Shown: in pieces, positions 11,435 through 24,221 of the stretch
Layout of the letters: every line of letters begins with the position of its first letter
Numbering within the stretch: position 1 is the stretch's first letter
Source: Notospermus geniculatus
Lineage: Eukaryota > Nemertea > Pilidiophora > Heteronemertea > Lineidae
Direction of reading: 5' to 3'
DNA: 64,000 nt
Assembly (NCBI GenBank): GCA_002633025.1
Contig: NMRB01000710.1
Location: 168,651 to 232,650 of the forward strand
Position numbers and translations under genes: made by a program
Notes under the pieces: model-generated
What the model was told of the DNA's origin: nothing
What the model saw: only the letters and a program-made list of their open reading frames with translations
The model's database searches: none

Positions 11435-12298
11435 AAAGTGTGACACTTACCTTTCGTGTTGAACAAAGGATAAGTGTCACACTTAAGACTTAAGTAGATG
11501 AATATGGGCCCTAGATCCCCAAAATTGCCAACTGTCGATCGTAAAAATCCGTCACCCTGAAAAATATAATGTAATTTTCTACGGTTTAAATTATTTTCAA
11601 ATAACCCACAGAGTTTTACAAATGTTACGAACCCATCTCGTTTTTTATGGTAGATCTGACATTGTTTATGGTATCTGACATTGTTTATGGGAGATCAGCC
11701 ATTTTTTTGAGCAACAAAGATTACTGCATGGTGTCATAATCTGAATAATGATGATAGGAGCCACATGTATAAACAATTCAGAAATGGGGTGTCGGCAAAA
11801 TGGTATGTGGATTAACCAAGGAAAGGGGAGTTCCATCCACCAAACGCAAATGTTCATAGACCCTGTATGCCATGACGAGAGCATGCGTCTGCATTAATCT
11901 ACAGGTTGATGAAGGTTTTAATGCAAAGAACCGGTGGGTTAGGCTACTGTGATCGGCTGTGGGTCCTTAATTATAATGATATATTCAAAGGCATTATATC
12001 GCTAGCGATATAACGAGGTTGAAAGATTTATTTCATGTGTTCCACTGCGTGATGAACTGGAAATGATCATCAATGCGCAGATGCCCAGCCATCAATTAGG
12101 GAATTAATAAGTGGGATGCGAAAGGAAATTGGGATATGACAAAAGCATTTTAATGTGCTTTGTGCTTTGTTAAAATAAAAGACTCTTAATGGGGCAAAGT
12201 CAGGCAAAGTTAGCCCTACTTTAACCAACCCTGCTACTATGATGATAGCCTATCCATGTCACTTCTGTGATCTTCTGGTATAAAATCGACTTAAAGGT

Positions 12299-12318
12299 GC
12301 AGCAGCAACAGCAGCAAT
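12299..12318 (+). repeat. CAG/CAA microsatellite, shorter allele-like copy
   Basis: The GCAGCAGCAACAGCAGC run is longer at 22034-22060 in unit B, a repeat-number difference between the two units. It is not in a supported coding frame. Confidence 0.7.
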
Positions 12319-14079
12319 GCTGTCAATTTCAGAACCTGCCGAACCTCCCTCAGTTCCGAAACTCGCGTTAGATTGCACCATGCAAAGTGGAAGGATTTGC
12401 CGACTGTTCCCGGCAACAAACAGATTTTTAACATCTTTTCTGAGCGCTTTTGTCAACTGTTGTTTGCCTTTGAGCATTCCTACGGCTACCATAGGCCTAC
12501 CTTGTACAGCGGACGTATTCTTGGGAGACTTAGATTCCTGTTACACCTGGCCTAGTGCTGCACTTCATTCCGTCATACTCGGAGCCCTCATTGGCCATGA
12601 CGTCACAACATGGATGACAATTTGTACATGTACCTAGGCTACTTTGATGAATTTTGTTACGAAAGAGACCCTGGAAAAGAGGACGGCATATTTTGTCGCC
12701 TGACCGGTTTTATTTTGCCTTTACTCTGTGTATTTCCATTCCTCTGCTAATATGCTAGGGTTAAAGCTACCCCGGGCAACTCTCCAGACATGGCGGAATT
12801 AATTCTCTTGGCTGGCTAGCTTTATGAGATATTAACACGCGAGCTCCGTCGTCAAGGAGAGCGTTTGCCGTATTGAGGAGACAGATAATACCCACATCCA
12901 CATGATATTCAACACAAAGACGGAAATATATTCCACATTATTTCGTCCCTAACGTGACTTGATTATATCAGCATTTTTTTCACTCCGTGACATTAGCTGT
13001 CTGTGCTGTATAGATTTGCACCCGGGGTGACCGGGGAAACTTCGGAATGGACAAAAGTCACTTCGTATAATGGGTTCCGGGTATCTAATTATTGTATAAC
13101 ACACAAAAACTTGATCACAGTATACATGTATAGAAATTGTATACGCAAGCGTACTACGAGGTAAAATTAATAATCAGCGCTTCATCCAATCAGAGTAGCT
13201 TAATTCTGTTTCATCGGCGTGATGATCACAAACGAACCAATCAGGATGAAGCATTCCGATACGCATTCGAAAATTCTGTCAGAAGGTAGCGAATTTATCA
13301 ACCATATACATGTACATGTATCTTCATTAGTCTTTCTGTGAAAAGTGACTAATTAATTCTACGTCGATGAGTATCAGCGCAGAAACAACAAAACAACAAC
13401 AAAAACAGCGTGATATCCCCAAAATTTACGAGGTAACCGCAAACTGTGAAAAACCAATACAAATTGCGCAAGACTACAAAAATGAATTTCCAACAAGCTA
13501 CGAACGACATACATGTATTAACAGCTAATTAACGTTTGGTCAGCGAGGAGTGATATTCACTGATTGTTTGTACCGAAAGACCGAAGTACCCGGTGACCCT
13601 TCATCCGCCTTCCAGGGATCAATCCCTTGCCGCAGACGCCGCAGTGCGAAAAATAATCACTACACCCGGACGAGGGCAATACCACATTATAGTGTATTGA
13701 TTCTCTACCCAGTATGGTCATCGAATGCTGTACCAGGGGACATAGCCGTGAAAGGCTTTCCAAAATGAGGGTCGATTGTCGTCAATCTGCTCGACAGACC
13801 GGGGGGGGGGGGTATTGCAAATAATCAGATTCGATTTCAGAAGTAGCTTCTCTCACAGTTTCATTACTGTTTTTCAATTAAATCAAGTTGAAGGTAAATA
13901 ATTGACGATTAAAAAATTGCCTAAGCTGGCAGTGGACCATACAAATTTATGTCCATGAGATCATCTGTGCGCCTAACCGTAATTCGTGTCTGCGAAATAA
14001 GAAATCGTGTGTCTTTGAGCTGTGTCGCGGACATCAGTAACTCGCAGAGATAAGGTAGCACACACACTAGGTTACAGAC

Positions 14080-14283
14080 ATGGCTCGAAGAGATGATCGC
14101 AAGTGTGCTACCAAGTCTCGCAGACGTGAGTTTGTGTACTACCAACCTCCGGAGCGCATGTCAGTGGTCATGAGACGATCTCACAGAATTTGTACGTTTG
14201 CCGCCAGCGAAATTCGGTGTATGTTGTTGAGGATCTCGGTTGCAGTCATCTCGTCCAAACAATGCCATCGACTGCGTCTTTAG
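14080..14283 (+). pseudogene. Frameshifted copy of a small basic ORF (unit A)
   Basis: Begins MARRDDRKCATKSRR and follows the unit-B frame at 24222 for 40 codons, ending ...RRSHRICTF. One T fewer (CGTTTGCC against CGTTTTGCC) then shifts the frame. The ATG follows GGTTACAGAC. A consensus-like donor (AGAC|GTGAGT) lies after codon 15, so only the first codons may be exonic. Function unknown. Confidence 0.35.
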
Positions 14284-15763
14284 CCTTGTCCCAATCATGT
14301 CATCTTTTGCGTTAACTCATAAATTATAAACGAATCTCACCCTATTTGACCCCGCCTCCGAGCAAATCAGAACTCGTGAAACAAATCGCCGTTCGGCACT
14401 TTCTGTTATCTTCCCACACACATTTGTTACACAGATTTTGATTGGCACGTCGATTAGCCATCGCACACCGATGATTGGCTGAGGCTCTGAGCTCCTCAGA
14501 AGCGGGAATTGTGATGGATTCAAACCAGGCTCGATGGGCGTCAGGCCAGATAGACTGGTGAGAATTAGATTGGTTGCAGTCAGCGCGGCAGAACTCGATG
14601 ACAATCCTTCAATGCTTTTGATGAGCAGACACACAACCAAACAGATTCAGGACTGTTGTGGGTGAACCCATTGTGATATTACCTGACTTGTTTATTCGTT
14701 GAGAATCTGACATCCCGCTGCATCAATATTTGATAATCCAGACATTTACGGTAAAAAACAATCACGATTAATTGTCTACCGGCGCCATGCACCAAGTTGA
14801 TCGTGTAAAGCTGGTTGCGGAATTGCGTGATGCTGCATTTTTAATGAATGTCGATTACATTCTGTGGCTCTTGGAATATTTCCCCTCCGATGAGATCCGC
14901 CCAATCGGATACGGCAAGATGGTGTAGTCTATTCACAAGCATCCATGTAACAGCACGACATGGATAGATGTCAGTACCCGTGTAATATTTTTCACGGTTA
15001 TTAACCACTCAATTTTTTGTACAAAAGATGATAAACATGCTAAACAGTTTTAAATGAGATTTGTTGGACGAAAGAACTGATTTTCTTATTTTCCAGCGAA
15101 TTTGACGATTTTTTGCTGCTGGTCGACATGTTGCCACGTGAGTGGTCGAGTTTGGTCCTCATTCCATTGAGGGTTCAACCCGAGAGACGAACTACATGTA
15201 GGTCAAATATGACGTCAAAAGAGTAGCTACCCGAGGAATTTATGGAGTTCGGGTGCGACTCGACACGACCGAGTTGAACCTCGGGTCCCAGTCGAACTCG
15301 GCCATTGGTATCCCTTTGGAAAGGACTCTCTCAGACCTTTCCAATGAACACCTATGTGACAGCGTTCAGATGCCTACCAATATTTTCATTTTCAACAAAA
15401 TTGGCCTTGGCAGTGAAAGAGTTAAGAAAATGACGCCTTTATTGATTCAGTGACTCCTCCTCAGACGAGAGGTCCTGATATGATGAAATACACAGCTTTT
15501 GATGACGTACTCCGCACAGAGCGATCACGTCGTCTCGTTCTCGTTCTTGTTTACGTCACCACGGCGAACCAAACCTCCCTTTCGTGATACAGACCCATTA
15601 AGAGTTCTGCTTCAAATTGAACACCATTTAGATGCATTAACGCGAACCAAGTCGTAGTGTTTCTGTAGGGGCCATTATGATCCAGTTACCGGTACTCAAT
15701 AGTGCATCCATTTGATCGCAGTTCAGTTCCTGAGAGGCTACTGCAGGAGATGGAGGGGACCGG

Positions 15764-15929
15764 TGTAACGTAATTCAGTGCCCCCCATAAATCAGTGTCC
15801 TACCCTATGTGGGCCTACTGTGTTGGACGGAATAAACCGCACGAGGAGAGAAACCAATATTCAGGATACAAAAGAACCTTTTGTAAGGCGGGCACTGGTT
15901 TACGGGTACACTCATTTACACTACACCTG
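15764..15929. mobile_element. ~166-bp insertion private to unit A
   Basis: Unit B reads GGACCGGTCTGATGCC across the site (near 26175). In A the segment begins GTGTAACGTAA and ends TTTACACTACACCTGT, weakly inverted ends. The target repeat is at most GT/GGT. Confidence 0.6.
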
Positions 15930-16217
15930 TCTGATGCCGTTCCCCCGCCTCGAAACACTGCGTAGGCTACATCGCATTAATTAACTTCCTTTTTGCCGAT
16001 CGCAATTCTTCAACAATTCTACCTAGCTCTGCTCCTGACTCCAGACGTCTTGGGACATTTTACCCCACCTCCCCTAACGCGCTGGCTGCGCCCCAGAACC
16101 AGTTACAAATTCAGCTCGAGATTGTGAGTCGGAAAGTGGACCAGATCCCTGACCTCGACGTCCCAGTATCTTCAGTTTACCGTACATTTCATGTACTTCA
16201 GAGTTCGTTTCACCCAG

Positions 16218-16610
16218 CACTGTAAAAACCATTTTGTCCACTACCTGGACACGTGGGTTTGAGATGAGAATGGGTCCATGGTACCCAGAATATTTGTTCT
16301 TCGAGCCTGAAACGAGGAGGTCCTTAGGTTCCAGTAACCCATAATGACCAGTTTCACAGGTCACTTTGGCCCATCTACTATTGCTGCTCATGGGTGCCAA
16401 CACCCCACGGTAGCATTCGTAGATGGGCCAAAGTGACCTATGAAACTCTCATTATGGGTTACTGGAACCTATAGACCTGTCCGTTTCAGGCTCGAAGAAC
16501 AAATATTCTGGGCACCATGGACCCATTCTCCATTGAACACGTTTCAAAACCCATGTGTCCAGGTAGTGGACAAAATCATGGGTCTCTCGAGCCCATTCGT
16601 TTTTACAGTG
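16218..16610. mobile_element. 393-bp inverted-repeat element with CACTGTAAAAA ends, private to unit A
   Basis: CACTGTAAAAACCATTTTGT pairs with ATCATGGG...TTTTTACAGTG; arms run well over 100 bp each. Unit B has the empty site CACCCAGCATGC near 26466. The apparent target repeat is AG (2 bp). CACTG termini with a 2-4-bp duplication are seen in EnSpm/CACTA-like non-autonomous elements (inference). It has no internal gene. Confidence 0.85.
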
Positions 16611-16927
16611 AGCATGCTTACTCAGCCACAAGATATTTATAGCGCATTGCTTGTTTATCATACGGTCGTATAATTAATTAATGGTCTTTTATAATGAACC
16701 AATATCATCTAATTAGGGCTGAATTGATCGAATTCCAGGGTAGTGGTTTCCCAGACTGAGTGTGGGTCAAATCGGTGTAAAATGGAGTCACAACACTCTC
16801 AAAATTCTAATAAAATTTTCTGACTCAGAGTATGTTAATTTAGGAGTTACACGTAGACGAGATTATAATTGCTTGAAAGCTTGTAGGCCGTGAATTCCCG
16901 AATTCAAAAATTTTTATCAAAAATTTG

Positions 16928-17374
16928 ACTACTCTCCATTCCACTTTCGAGTGGCGCGAGGTTTATGAACGATATCTCCGCAACGGCTGGGTCAAATTTG
17001 TCATACCATACATGAATTGACTAATGTCTTTCTTGTCGGTATCTTTCTGCTACATTCATTTTTCGCGTAAGGCCGGCAGAACGGATCCCTTTCTCTAAAC
17101 CCATTTCATTTCGCCATGGTGTTCAGTGCAGTTTACACGTGCGCGATGCATTGCGTCAGTTCAAAATGGCCGCCATTTCGGCCGTGAACCCGAACTGCTG
17201 TTGGTGAAACAACTTTTTTATGTCACGTTTTTAGGGAAATTGACAGCGATGATGCCTGTAGCGGTAAAAAAGACAAATCGATTGATGTATGGTAGGCTAG
17301 GTCAAATTTGACCCAGCCGTTTTCGAGCTATCGTTGAAAAACCTCGCGCCACTCGGAAGTGGAATGGAGAGTAA
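16928..17374. mobile_element. ~447-bp inverted-repeat element (unit A copy)
   Basis: CTCTCCATTCCACTTTCGAG and GGCGCGAGGTTT at the left pair with AAACCTCGCGCC and GAAGTGGAATGGAGAG at the right; arms ~90 bp. Counterpart in unit B at about 26784-27222 with a more decayed right arm. ORFs at 17126 and 17302 are internal or arm translations. Confidence 0.75.
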
Positions 17375-18172
17375 GTGGATCGGACTTCACGGATTCTATC
17401 CACGAAGCAGAAATAGCAGACAATTTTCGATAATTCAGGTGTAACAGTAAAGAATGTCCCCCTGTAAAAAGTTTCCACATCTATATTGCTCAATGACGGT
17501 TAAAGAAAATGCATCATGACTTCATTGTTTACATTCAGTGTTTGTGAACATGGATGTGTTCATTATGTTATATTGGACGTTTGAGACATGCCAATCCAAC
17601 AAATTACTCATAAGACACTAAAGAAAGACTGGACACAAACAAACCAAATGTAAATAAACAATGATTTTCCTGGCCCGCGAAAATACCCGTGGTGCATTAC
17701 CGTTAGGGTGCATGGCTACAGAAACCAGTCGCCAGGATATTAGAATGTAACATTATGGTGTTTTGTTCTCCAGATGTTTTTTCCTGGGGACATTTTTTCC
17801 TTTCACGTCTGCCTTGCAAACATTTCTGACAAGGTCGGACTCGATCGCTTCACATGTAGCCTTGGAAAATCTTTTGATTAGCCTCGGAACCCCCGGGTGT
17901 CGCCAAAATTCACGAAGAACGCACGAGTCTTTGACGTCAAAACCATCAAATTAGGCTCAGTATTTGAATCGAAGCAAAAATAGATAAGATCTAGTTTTGA
18001 TCAAAGGTAAGTGATCTTATGCGAAGTGACGTTATTGCCTTTGGTAGTTCGCCCCGATTTTATTTCTGATAAAGTCATAAATTGTTTAGGACTGAAAATG
18101 ATATCTTATTCTTTTTGAGGCTTGTTGTGTTCTCGCATCCGGAGAAGGTCAAATCAAAATCGTCTTCGGCCG

Positions 18173-18280
18173 ATGAAGAGAATCATATTACTATTCGTTT
18201 GCGTGGGAGTGAGTAGCGAAATGTCGGGGGATCTTCTTACTGACGATCAGGCCCTGGAGTGGTGGAGCAAATGTCACTGA
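18173..18280 (+). CDS. Candidate 35-aa secreted peptide or signal-peptide exon
   Basis: Starts MKRIILLFVCVGVSS, a textbook hydrophobic signal-peptide core with a plausible cleavage after VSS, then an acidic DLLTDDQALEWW stretch and a stop at 18278. The shared part is unchanged at 28009 in unit B, where it runs into the N gap. A GTGAGT donor overlaps codons 13-14, so a spliced product is equally possible. No family recognised. Confidence 0.25.
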   Translation: MKRIILLFVCVGVSSEMSGDLLTDDQALEWWSKCH

Positions 18281-19409
18281 AAGTCAGTTTTTGATCTATT
18301 CCACCCTCAAACGGTGATCTCTGACACAAAGTTGGGCAGAGGTATTGAGCGCTCGCCGATTTCACGTCGATTGTCGGGGAGAAAGACTTGTTCATTGGCG
18401 TCTGATTTGGCCCCGTCCAACGTCTTTTCCCCATCTACCCCGTATTTACGGGCTCCTAAGAGTGCGCCTGTACTTTTGTCCTGTCGCTGTTGATGCTTTG
18501 GCTCGCGGCGGTGTCTGGCGCAGAGAATTGACGAACTGGCGAACTGGAATGATCGACTAGTTGTGCCTGGCTATAGGGACACAGTGCATGATCGAGATTC
18601 GATTTCAAATTCTAATTAAAAAACAAATCTTCACAAATTCCTCCAATGGTGAAGCAAGCCTCTTTCTTCTGTGAAAGTTATTTCATTTCAACAGACTACG
18701 ATATGACTGGTCTTCTGTCCCACTCGCTACCAATTTTGACTGGTACTTTGTCCACCCCTGACACAACAGGTGCTGAGCCAAAGAATGGCCGCCATCTCAT
18801 TTTCATCACTTGAAAAGACATGGTCTGACAACACCGCCATCGGTAGCGCATTGCAGTGGCGAGGACATCATTTTCGTTCTGTGAGGTAATAATACACCAT
18901 ACACGTACATAAATGTATGTGATAAATAGGCTTACAAATAAAAATGGTACTGAAGTAGGCCTATACTTGTACGACAGGTTTTAGTCAGAGCGTGAAGAAA
19001 TCCAGCCGCAAGCAGAGGGGAAGGGAATATTTTTATTTGTCAAAGGCCTACACTGTACGCTTGAGTCACCGCTACACTGGTAGACCGCATTGTTCGGACC
19101 AACATGCCCGTAGGCTTGAAACGAGGGATCCGTATCTGGCGAATGTTGTGGGAGACGCATTGGTTTCTTTCCATTCTTTTCACCGTCTTCCGAGAACAAT
19201 CTCAGACAAACAACGCTCACATTTATCTTCGTGCTGAATAAACAGGGCGAGAAGCACCCTTTGCCTCAGGGCACGGTGGAACTATGAGCGAGATGAAGTC
19301 ATTTCACCAGAAAGAACATTTCATACGAATTTTCCCAATACGGAGACGAGATGACAGTCCCGTCACAGAAAATCTGTCAGTTGACTTGTTTTCACGAATT
19401 CCTTAAAGC

Positions 19410-19735
19410 CCGACAGTGCGTTAGGTTTTGTAGTCTCGCGACGGCCGACGTAACCTTTGGCCTTTAGGCAACGTCGTACATTCATGCTCGAAAGACTGTT
19501 CAAATCTGTCTATTTGAATGGTGTTACCAATTAGATGTGGAAAGTGTTGCTAGGCCCACACATAAAAGAATGAGTTGAAACATGTTACCTTATGTGAAGA
19601 AGGGTTAGTCAGGCTATAGTTGAACTTCTCAAGTGATGAAGGTATGGCGGCCATTTTTGTTTTGACATAGTATCAGGCCAGCCTCGGTGTTACCACTGGC
19701 TATATATAGGTTGGACAGGACACCAGTCTTATCAA
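19410..19735 (+). repeat. Dispersed ~330-bp repeat family, copy in unit A
   Basis: GTCTCGCGACGGCCGACGTA through GGTTGGACAGGACACCAGTC. It recurs in unit B (about 29625-29945) and, on the opposite strand and more diverged, at 44518-44850. It contains a GGCGGCCATTTTTGTT block but no coding frame. Confidence 0.8.
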
Positions 19736-20107
19736 GGTGGGAAGGGGGAAAGAGTCACCTCATGCATAATGTGGGACTACTCACGTGGAACAGTAATGAT
19801 CTTTTATCCCATTCTTTGATTTTGGTGAAATTTTTTGTGTGCATAATTTGCCTGGCGGGAGGGGAGATTTGCCCCCTGTCCCTATGCTAACTACGGGCCT
19901 GCCCCTTGATTGAGCTTATCCCCGTCCGCCCCTCTGCGACAGCTCCAGTCAAATATTGTCACCGTCGAAGCAGGCGCGTGGTGATCAGCAATTTGTATAC
20001 ATGTAACCAGAGATAAGAGAATTGATTGTTTCTGCTTTCATATGTGTGTCCACGCCTAATTCCTGGTGAACCAACAACGTTGGCGCATCTTCGGCGCGAT
20101 TACCACC

Positions 20108-20161
20108 TCGAAAGAACTGGTTGAGGTCCTGGATATCTGGCAGGAGTTCAACCGTAGCTGA
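20108..20161 (+). pseudogene. Duplicated 3' tail of mos (last 17 codons plus stop)
   Basis: Identical in sequence to the end of the mos frame from 10193 to the TGA at 10244-10246, but it follows unrelated sequence ending in ATTACCACC. It marks the left edge of the second ~10-kb copy of the mos 3' flank. It has no start or kinase core and cannot encode a kinase. It may be a duplication scar or an assembly seam. Confidence 0.85.
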
Positions 20162-23100
20162 CAAACGTGCCGTCAGCAAAGTGTCAGCGCCGTCACGGAG
20201 CCTATGACGTTGATTTTGGCTCCCTGTGGCTTTATCTTTCGTCCGGGGACCAACTGTGATCATCATGTACCACTGCCGAAGATTGGATTTTTAACATGCA
20301 CGAAGACGTCCGTTGCAGGAATGGCATCTGATGGTGACTAGAACCTGTGATTTATCTCCTGTATGAGATTCGACTTATGTGTTGTGCTTTCAACAGTGGT
20401 GTGTGATGTCAGCAGGCTGGCTGATGTGACGTCATGACTGTATATACGTTTGCATTAGTTGGAAACATTCCAAAGGACGTTCGGTTGCGTTATGTTCGTT
20501 TATTTTTTGTGTCCTTCTGAAATTTTTGGAACACGTTCATTATTTTTAGATCAAACATGCATTTCCTAGACTGATTCAAAGTGAGGACAGGACGCAGTTT
20601 TGGATATGCAACGCCTTTCTGTGTAAGTGCAGGGCGCAGAATGTCACGCAGAAAGGTTTGGACGCAGCGCTGGACAAAGTTGGGCTTCCTTCCAAATATG
20701 GAGTACGGTACTCGACAATTCCTTCGATAGTCACCGTGGGCAAGGTTCCAATGGACAGTAACATCTGAGTCGATTCTGATTCAGCGACTGAGTTCTGAGA
20801 ACCGAAGGTAGGAAAGAGAGATAAAAAGTGACAAACTGTATCAAATAATCCATCAGGTTACTCATTCTGTCACAATCTATGAAAAGCAATGTGTCCCAGG
20901 ACGCATTGCGAATATCAATTAGATAGAAGTGTACTTTTCTGTGGGATTATTCACCCACCATTCGAGTGTTGGAATGCGTCATGGCGATATTTGGCAATTT
21001 TGGGTATTAAAGTGCCCCAGTTCCATATATTGATGATTCAACTTTTGTCCTGTCGATATAATTTCATTGCTTTTTGCGCAACATAGCTGCAAACTGATGC
21101 AAGCCGACCTCGTATTAGGATATATTCGTCGTTTTCCCCAAATGAACGCTTAGTTCCAGGCACTTATTTGTCTTTCAAAGAGACGACGGTCTATATTTAA
21201 ACTAAACAAAGGTTACTTAAGTCAAAGTGTGACACTTACCTTTCGTGTTAGGATAAGTGTCACACTTAAGACTTAAGTGGATGAATATGGGCCCTAGATC
21301 CCCAAAATTGCCAACTGTCGATCGTAAAAATCCGTCACCCTGAAAAATATAATGTAACTTTCTACGGTTTAAATTATTTTCAAATAACCCACAGAGTTTT
21401 ACAAATGTTACGAACCCATCTCGTTTTTTATGGTAGATCTGACATTGTTTATGGTATCTGACATTGTTTATGGGAGATCAGCCATTTTTTTGAGCAACAA
21501 AGATTACTGCATGGTGTCATAATCTGAATAATGATGATAGGAGCCACATGTGTAAACAATTCAGAAATGGGGTGTCGGCAAAATGGTATGTGGATTAACC
21601 AAGGAAAGGGGAGTTCCATCCACCAAACGCAAATGTTCATAGGCCCTGTATGCCATGACGAGAGCATGCGTCTGCATAAATCTACAGGTTGATGAAGGTT
21701 TTAATGCAAAGAACCGGTGGGTTAGGCTACTGTGATCGGCTGTGGGTCCTTAATTATAATGATATATTCAAAGGCATTATATCGCTAGCGATATAACGAG
21801 GTTGAAAGATTTATTTCATGTGTTCCACTGCGTGATGAACTGGAAATGATCATCAATGCGCAGATGCCCCAGCCATCAATTAGGGAATTAATAAGTGGGA
21901 CACGAAAGGATATTGGGATATGACAAAAACATTTTGATGTGGTTTGTTCTTTGTTAAAATAAAAGACTCTTAATGGGGCAATGATGAAATCCATGTCTTC
22001 TGTGATCTTCTGGTATGAAATCGACATCCAAGGTGCAGCAGCAACAGCAGCAGCAGCAATGCAGTCAATTTCAGAACCTACCGAACCTCCCTCAGTTCCG
22101 AAACTCGCGTTTTTGCACCATGCAAAGTGGAAGGATTTGCCGACTGCATGTTCCCGGCAACAAACTGATTTTTAACATGTTTCTGAGCGCTTTTGTCAAC
22201 TGTTGTTTGCCTTTGCGCATTCCTACGGCTACCATAGGCCTACCTTGTACAGCGGACGTATACATTCTTGCGAGACTTAGATTCCTGTTACACCTGGCCT
22301 AGTGCTGCACTTCATTTCGTCATACTCGGAGCCCTGATCATTGGCCATGACGTCACAACATGGATGACAATTTGTACATGTACCTGTAGGCTACTTTGAA
22401 TTTTGTTACGAAAGAAACCCTGGAAAAGAGGACGGCATATTTTGTCGCCTGACCGGTTTTATTTTGCCTTTACTCTGTGTATTTCCATTCCTCTGCTAAT
22501 ACTTGTATGCTAGGGTTAAAGCTACCCCGGGCAACTCTCCAGACATGGCGGAATTAATTCTCTTGGCTGGCTAGCTTTATGAGATATTAACACGCGAGCT
22601 CCGTCGTCAAGGAGAGCGTTTGCCGTATTGAGGAGACAGATAATACCCACATCCACATGATATTCAACACAAAGACGGAAATATATTCCACATTATTTCG
22701 TCCCTAACGTGACTTGATTATATCAGCATTTTTTTCACTCCGTGACATTAGCTGTCTGTGCTGTATAGATTTGCACCCGGGGTGACCGGGGAAACTTCGG
22801 AATGGACAAAAGTCACTTCGTATAATGGGTTCCGGGTATCTAATTATTGTATAACACACAAAAACTTGATCAGAGTATACATGTATAGAAATTGTATACG
22901 CAAGCGTACTACGAGGTAAAATTAATAATCAGCGCTTCATCCAATCAGAGTAGCTTAATTCTGTTTCATCGGCGTGATGATCACAAACGAACCAATCAGG
23001 ATGAAGCATTCCGATACGCATTCGAAAATTCTGTCAGAAGGTAGCGAATTTATCAACCATATACATGTACATGTATCTTCATTAGTCTTTCTGTGAAAAG

Positions 23101-23688
23101 TGACTAATTAATTCTACGTCGATGAGTATCAGCGCAGAAACAACAAAACAACAACAAAAACATCGTGATATCCCCAAAATTTACGAGGTAACCGCAAACT
23201 GTGAAAAACCAATACAAATTGCGCAAGACTGCAAAAATGAATTTCCAACAAGCTACGAACGACATACATGAAAGAGCTAATTACCGTTTGTTTGGTCAGC
23301 GAGGAGTGATATTCACTGATTGTTTGTACCCAAAGACCGAAGTACCCGGTGACCCTTCATCCGCCTTCCAGGGATCAATCCCTTGCCGCAGACGCCGCAG
23401 TGCGAAAAATAATCACTACACCCGGACGAGGGCAATACCACATTATATTGATTCTCTACCAAGTATGGTCATCGAATGCTGTACCAGGGGACATGTCCGT
23501 GAAAGGCTTTCCAATGAGGGTCGATTGTCGTCAATCTGCTTGACAGGCCGGGGGGGGGGGGTATTGCAAATAATCAGATTCGATTTCAGAAGTAGCTTCT
23601 CTCACATTTTCATATTAACTGTTTTTCAATTAAATCAAGTTGAAGGTAAATAATTGACGATTCAGAAATTGCCTAAGATGGCAGTGGA

Positions 23689-24063
23689 GCTGAAAGGGTA
23701 AATGTCGTCCTAGGTATATACAAAGATTACCCAGGATCTCAATCTTCACTAAAACAATACCCTGGGTGTACTTTCGGTAGCCGAAAATCACCCAGCATCG
23801 TAGTATGACAACTGGATTCGAGGTTGTCTCGCCCGTGGTCACGTGACTGGCTGAAGAATGTCATGAACAGCTACACTCAGCAAGTACCGCGGCACGAGAC
23901 CGCGAGATTCCACGGGATTTCTAAATAGGACTCGTTCCTAGGCACAGATTGCGGAAGCTGGGTGATGTTCGGCTACCGAAACTACACCCAGGGTATTGTT
24001 TTAGTGAAGACTGAGATCCTGGGTTATCTTGTATATACCCAGGACGACATTTACCCTTTCAGC
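23689..24063. mobile_element. 375-bp MITE with ~107-bp TIRs and 9-bp TSD, private to unit B
   Basis: Begins GCTGAAAGGGTAAATGTCGT and ends with its complement. Both terminal ~107 bp match with few mismatches. Flanked by GGCAGTGGA at 23680-23688 and 24064-24072; unit A has one GGCAGTGGA (13928-13936). The 9-bp duplication and long TIRs fit a Mutator-like (MULE) non-autonomous element. No coding capacity. Confidence 0.92.
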
Positions 24064-24221
24064 GGCAGTGGACCATACAAATTTATGTCCATGAGATCAT
24101 CTCGCTGACATGTGCGCCTAACCGTAATTCTGTCTGCGAAATAGGAAATCGTGTCTTTGAGCCGTGTCGCGGACATCAGTAACTCGCAGAGATAAGGTAG
24201 CACACACACTAGGTTACAGAC

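Larger units (their letters stand above)
10193..20107. repeat. Direct repeat unit A of the mos 3' flank
   Basis: This 9.9-kb stretch is repeated at 20108-30311 in the same order and orientation, with scattered SNPs, small indels and transposon-size insertions private to one unit. Private to A: 11317-11434, a ~60-bp segment near 12195-12255, 15764-15929, 16218-16610, and 18265-18892 (B has other sequence there). The right edge (ATTACCACC at 20099-20107) equals the right edge of B at 30303-30311. Apart from mos and the small frames listed separately I see no convincing gene in it. The part just after 10246 is presumably mos 3' UTR, but I found no clear AATAAA near it. Confidence 0.9.

Noticed and set aside
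18992-19237. 81-codon ORF (SVKKSSRKQRGREYFYLSK) present in both units
   Set aside because: About three of five substitutions change the residue, consistent with neutral drift; no splice or start support.
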